Shown: positions 61,591 through 64,000 of the stretch, piece after piece
How the letters are laid out: every line of letters starts with the position of its first letter
Position numbering within the stretch: position 1 is the first letter of the stretch
NCBI RefSeq assembly: GCF_900102815.1
Contig: NZ_FNGF01000001.1
Span: 481,542-545,541 of the forward strand
Direction of reading: 5' to 3'
Origin: Glycomyces sambucus
Lineage (GTDB): Bacteria; Actinomycetota; Actinomycetes; Mycobacteriales; Micromonosporaceae
Length of the DNA stretch: 64,000 nt
Program-made: the position numbers and the translations under genes
Notes under the pieces: generated by a model
What the model was told of the DNA's origin: nothing
The model's database searches: none
Seen by the model: only the letters and a program-made list of their open reading frames with translations

Positions 61591-62460
61591 ATGAGCGAAA
61601 CCAATGCCACCGAAACCATCCTCGTCACCGGCGCCACCGGCAAGATCGGCCGCCGCCTCGCCGAGGTCCTGCGCGCGGGCGGGCACCACGTCCGCGCCGT
61701 CTCCCGCAGCACCGACATCCCCTTCGACTGGGCGGACTCCTCCACCTGGGCCGCCGCCCTCGACGGCGTCACCGCCGTCTACGTGATCCCGCCGGACCAC
61801 CCGTTCCCCGCCGACGCGTTCGCCGCCGCCGCGGTCGAGGCCGGCGTCCGCCGCCTCGTCTCCCAGTCGGGACGCCGCATCCAGGACCTCTCCGCGCTCG
61901 CCGGGGTCGGCCCCGACGTGATCGGCATGCACGCGGCCCAGCACGCCGTCCAGGCGTCGGGCATCGACTGGACCGTCCTGCAGGCCAACAACTTCAACGA
62001 GAACTTCAGCGAGGGCGACTACCTCCCGGCGGTCCTCTCCGGCGACGTCGCGCTGCCGCTCGCCGGCACCACCGAGCCGCTGATCGCCGCCGACGACATC
62101 GCGGCCGTCGCCGCCGCAGTCCTCACCGAGGACGGCCACGCCGGGAAGGTCTACGAGATCACCGGCCCCGAGTCCCTGACCATGGACGAGGCCATCGCGG
62201 CCATCGCCGGTGCCTCCGGCAAGGCCGTGCGCTTCCGCGCCGAGAGCCCGGAGGAGCACGACGAGGCCATGCGCGCCGCGGGCCTGCCCGATGAGCTGAT
62301 CGCGTTCCTCAACGTCATGTACCGGTTCATGCGCGACGGGTCCATGAGCGAGACCACCGACGACGTGAAGCGCGTCCTCGGCCGCGACCCGATCCGCTTC
62401 GCCGACTGGGCCGCGAGCACCGCGAAGACCGGAGTCTGGGCGGCCGCGCCCGACGCGTAG
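61591..62460 (+). CDS. NmrA-type NAD(P)-binding protein
   Basis: 289 residues from the ATG at 61591. ILVTGATGKIGRRLAEVLRAGGHHVRAVSRS is an extended-SDR nucleotide motif (GxTGxxG). It lacks the SDR YxxxK, typical of NmrA-like/QOR2-type sensors and reductases; SQSGRRIQDL, HAVQASGIDWTVLQANNFNENF and YEITGPESLTMDEAIAAIAGASGKAVRF are family segments. It may bind NADP(H) as a redox sensor or act as a quinone reductase. Single gene. Confidence 0.88.
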   Translation: MSETNATETILVTGATGKIGRRLAEVLRAGGHHVRAVSRSTDIPFDWADSSTWAAALDGVTAVYVIPPDHPFPADAFAAAAVEAGVRRLVSQSGRRIQDLSALAGVGPDVIGMHAAQHAVQASGIDWTVLQANNFNENFSEGDYLPAVLSGDVALPLAGTTEPLIAADDIAAVAAAVLTEDGHAGKVYEITGPESLTMDEAIAAIAGASGKAVRFRAESPEEHDEAMRAAGLPDELIAFLNVMYRFMRDGSMSETTDDVKRVLGRDPIRFADWAASTAKTGVWAAAPDA

Positions 62461-62571
62461 GCGCCGGGCCCGGTGCGAGAGCACCGGCGGGAGCGACGGC
62501 GCCGGACCGGAGACCCGAACTCCGACCTCGGGCTCGGCGCCTCGGGCTCCGCACGCACCACCACTGGAAAC

Positions 62572-62619
62572 CGAACGCCCCTGGGGCCGGACCCGAAGGT
62601 CCCGCGCCAGGGGCGTTCG
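62572..62619. terminator. Hairpin between convergent genes
   Basis: 13-bp perfect stem CGAACGCCCCTGG / CCAGGGGCGTTCG around a 22-nt loop that can itself pair partly, 23 bp from the stop of the following minus-strand gene. Confidence 0.7.
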
Positions 62620-62641
62620 CGCTCGCCCGCCTCGCGGCGGC

Positions 62642-63739
62642 CTAAGCGTTGTCGCTGCTGCAATAGGCCAGGTAGACCTGCGGGAGCAGGTCCTCCCCGC
62701 CGGTGACCGGCGTGGCGTAGTAGTCCGATTCGGGGCAGCCGCCCAGAGCGGTCGTGTAGTCGAAGGTCAGCTCGTCGACCGGCGGGTCGTAGGTCTCGAT
62801 GTCGTCCACGACGTACAGCGCCGCCGCGTTCGCGCAGTCGAAGGTCCGCAGCGTGCCGTCGGTGCAGTCGCCGACGTCGGGCACGATCGGGCGGCCGCCG
62901 TCGGCGTCCTCCTTGTCGATCGCCTCGATGCAGTACAGGAAGTCGACCGGGCCGCCGGCGCCTTCGATCGTCTCGGTGTAGACGACCTGGTAGGACTGCC
63001 AGACCACGCCCGGGGTCCAGCCCAGGTACTCCTGGCCGCAGACCTCCACGACGGGGGCGGTGTCGTCGAGGTCGCCGAGGATGCTCACGGCGGCGCCCGA
63101 GTCGTCGGAGACCTCGGTGATGGTCCAGAACGCGGCCGGGTCGTCGCACGGGACGACCAGGTCCGCGGTGGCGTCGACCTCGGCGTCGGACATGCAGTCG
63201 CCGACCTCGGCCGCCTCGGCGGCCTCCATCTCCTCGTCGGAGAGGGTGGTGTCGGTGGTGGACTCGGCCGCGAGGTCGTCGGCGGCGTCGGTGGCGCTGT
63301 TGTTCGAGTCGCTGCCGGAGTCGTTGCCCAGCGCCCTGATGCCGATGACGATCAGGGCGATCACCACGGCGCCGACACCGCTGAGGATCTTGACGAGCAC
63401 GCCGCGGCCCGCGCCGCCGGTGGGCGGCGGGATCGGCGGGGCGCCGTAGGGGCCGCCGGGAGGCGGCGGGAAGCCGGGCGGCGGCTGCGGGGCGCCGTAC
63501 GGGGCGGGCGGCAGCGTCTGGCCGTCGTTCGGGCCGGGTTGGGCGGGGGCGCCGTAGCCGGGCTGCTGCGGCTGGCCGAATCCGCCGCCGGGCTGGGACG
63601 GGGCGCCGTAACCGGGCTGCTGCTGCGGTGCCCCGTAGCCGCCGGCCCCGGGCTGGGACGGCTGGCCGTAGGGCTGCTGGGGCTGGCCTTGACCGGGCGT
63701 GAGGTTCGGGTCGTAGGGATTCGGCGGGGGATAGGTCAT
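62642..63739 (-). CDS. Membrane protein with Pro/Gly/Gln-rich N-terminus and extracellular domain
   Basis: 365 residues from the ATG at 63739 (GGAG upstream). Residues 1-110 are a low-complexity cytoplasmic segment of PGYGAP/QPQQP repeats. One membrane helix follows (GVLVKILSGVGAVVIALIVIGIRAL, about 112-137), then an acidic Ser/Thr linker and an extracellular domain with two septum-solute-like repeats: VGDCMSDAEVDATADLVVPCDDPAAFWTI and VGDCTDGTLRTFDCANAAALYVV, the VGDC...C..P.A.. pattern of the LppU/SCO3897-like family. Cysteines are paired and probably form disulfides. Role in envelope sensing or septation is inference only. Confidence 0.8.
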   Translation of the reverse strand: MTYPPPNPYDPNLTPGQGQPQQPYGQPSQPGAGGYGAPQQQPGYGAPSQPGGGFGQPQQPGYGAPAQPGPNDGQTLPPAPYGAPQPPPGFPPPPGGPYGAPPIPPPTGGAGRGVLVKILSGVGAVVIALIVIGIRALGNDSGSDSNNSATDAADDLAAESTTDTTLSDEEMEAAEAAEVGDCMSDAEVDATADLVVPCDDPAAFWTITEVSDDSGAAVSILGDLDDTAPVVEVCGQEYLGWTPGVVWQSYQVVYTETIEGAGGPVDFLYCIEAIDKEDADGGRPIVPDVGDCTDGTLRTFDCANAAALYVVDDIETYDPPVDELTFDYTTALGGCPESDYYATPVTGGEDLLPQVYLAYCSSDNA

Positions 63740-63887
63740 CGGGTACTCCAACGATGGGCGGGGCACGTGGGGCGTGGGCGTGGTGCCGGCGTGGTCAGTG
63801 CGATTGGCATCCTAATGCGCCGCCGCAATGGGGGGTCGATCGCTTCCGTCCCGGACAGCCTCGGTCATTCCCGACCGCGACCTGGGC

Positions 63888-64000
<113 letters not shown>

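Overview
The window is a 64 kb piece of a very GC-rich (about 72%) chromosome from a filamentous actinomycete. Support comes from twin-arginine and lipoprotein signals, an XRE/DUF397 pair, ESX-type small proteins, a GAP-family membrane protein, a RamB-like regulator beside the glyoxylate genes, and many GTG/TTG starts. My best guess is a Glycomyces-like genus, but nothing here fixes the genus. I see no rRNA, tRNA, CRISPR, phage or insertion sequence.

Layout. 1-5.8 kb: a partial secreted GH97 glycosidase, a secreted tripeptidyl-aminopeptidase-type hydrolase, a MerR regulator and a small membrane protein; the last two target genes carry near-identical MerR-type dyads. 5.8-10 kb: a ThuA/two-oxidoreductase sugar operon with its LacI regulator. 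10.4-12.7 kb: an F420/NADP-type reductase, and an alpha/beta hydrolase divergent from a TetR gene with two clear palindromes. 12.9-23.6 kb: two sugar ABC importers flanking a GH78 alpha-L-rhamnosidase, with a second LacI. 23.7-27 kb: SDR, luciferase-like flavoprotein, acetyltransferase and two unknown small genes. 27.2-28.2 kb: a lower-GC XRE/DUF397 pair. 28.3-31.7 kb: a heterodimeric ABC exporter-type pair with complementary loss of ATPase motifs. 31.8-40.8 kb: a DUF4333 lipoprotein, a GAP protein, a BNR-type propeller protein, a PL11 rhamnogalacturonan lyase, and a serine hydrolase/response regulator/histidine kinase operon. 40.9-48.6 kb: aldo/keto reductase, a YbaB/EspC/WXG-like ESX substrate cluster, ketopantoate reductase, 5'-nucleotidase, M20 amidohydrolase and gluconokinase. 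49-53 kb: an unknown cytosolic protein, a cutinase/polyester hydrolase close to Thermobifida cutinases, and a LuxR-type regulator. 53.3-58 kb: malate synthase, isocitrate lyase and a divergent RamB/ScfR-type regulator. 58-63.7 kb: small membrane and secreted proteins, a hydrolase and an NmrA-type reductase.

How the genes work together. The strongest theme is plant cell-wall breakdown, in particular rhamnogalacturonan: PL11 lyase (secreted), GH78 rhamnosidase (cytosolic), a GH97 enzyme, a BNR propeller protein and two sugar importers. Similar LacI-type operators lie before the GH78/importer operon and before the PL11 gene. The glyoxylate shunt with its regulator would serve growth on acetate or fatty acids, and the cutinase fits the same plant-surface lifestyle.

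No wholly new defence or mobile system is evident. The most unusual items are the asymmetric ABC pair, the paired MerR sites, a GC-rich repeat family present both between genes and in frame inside a LuxR gene, and the polyester hydrolase.
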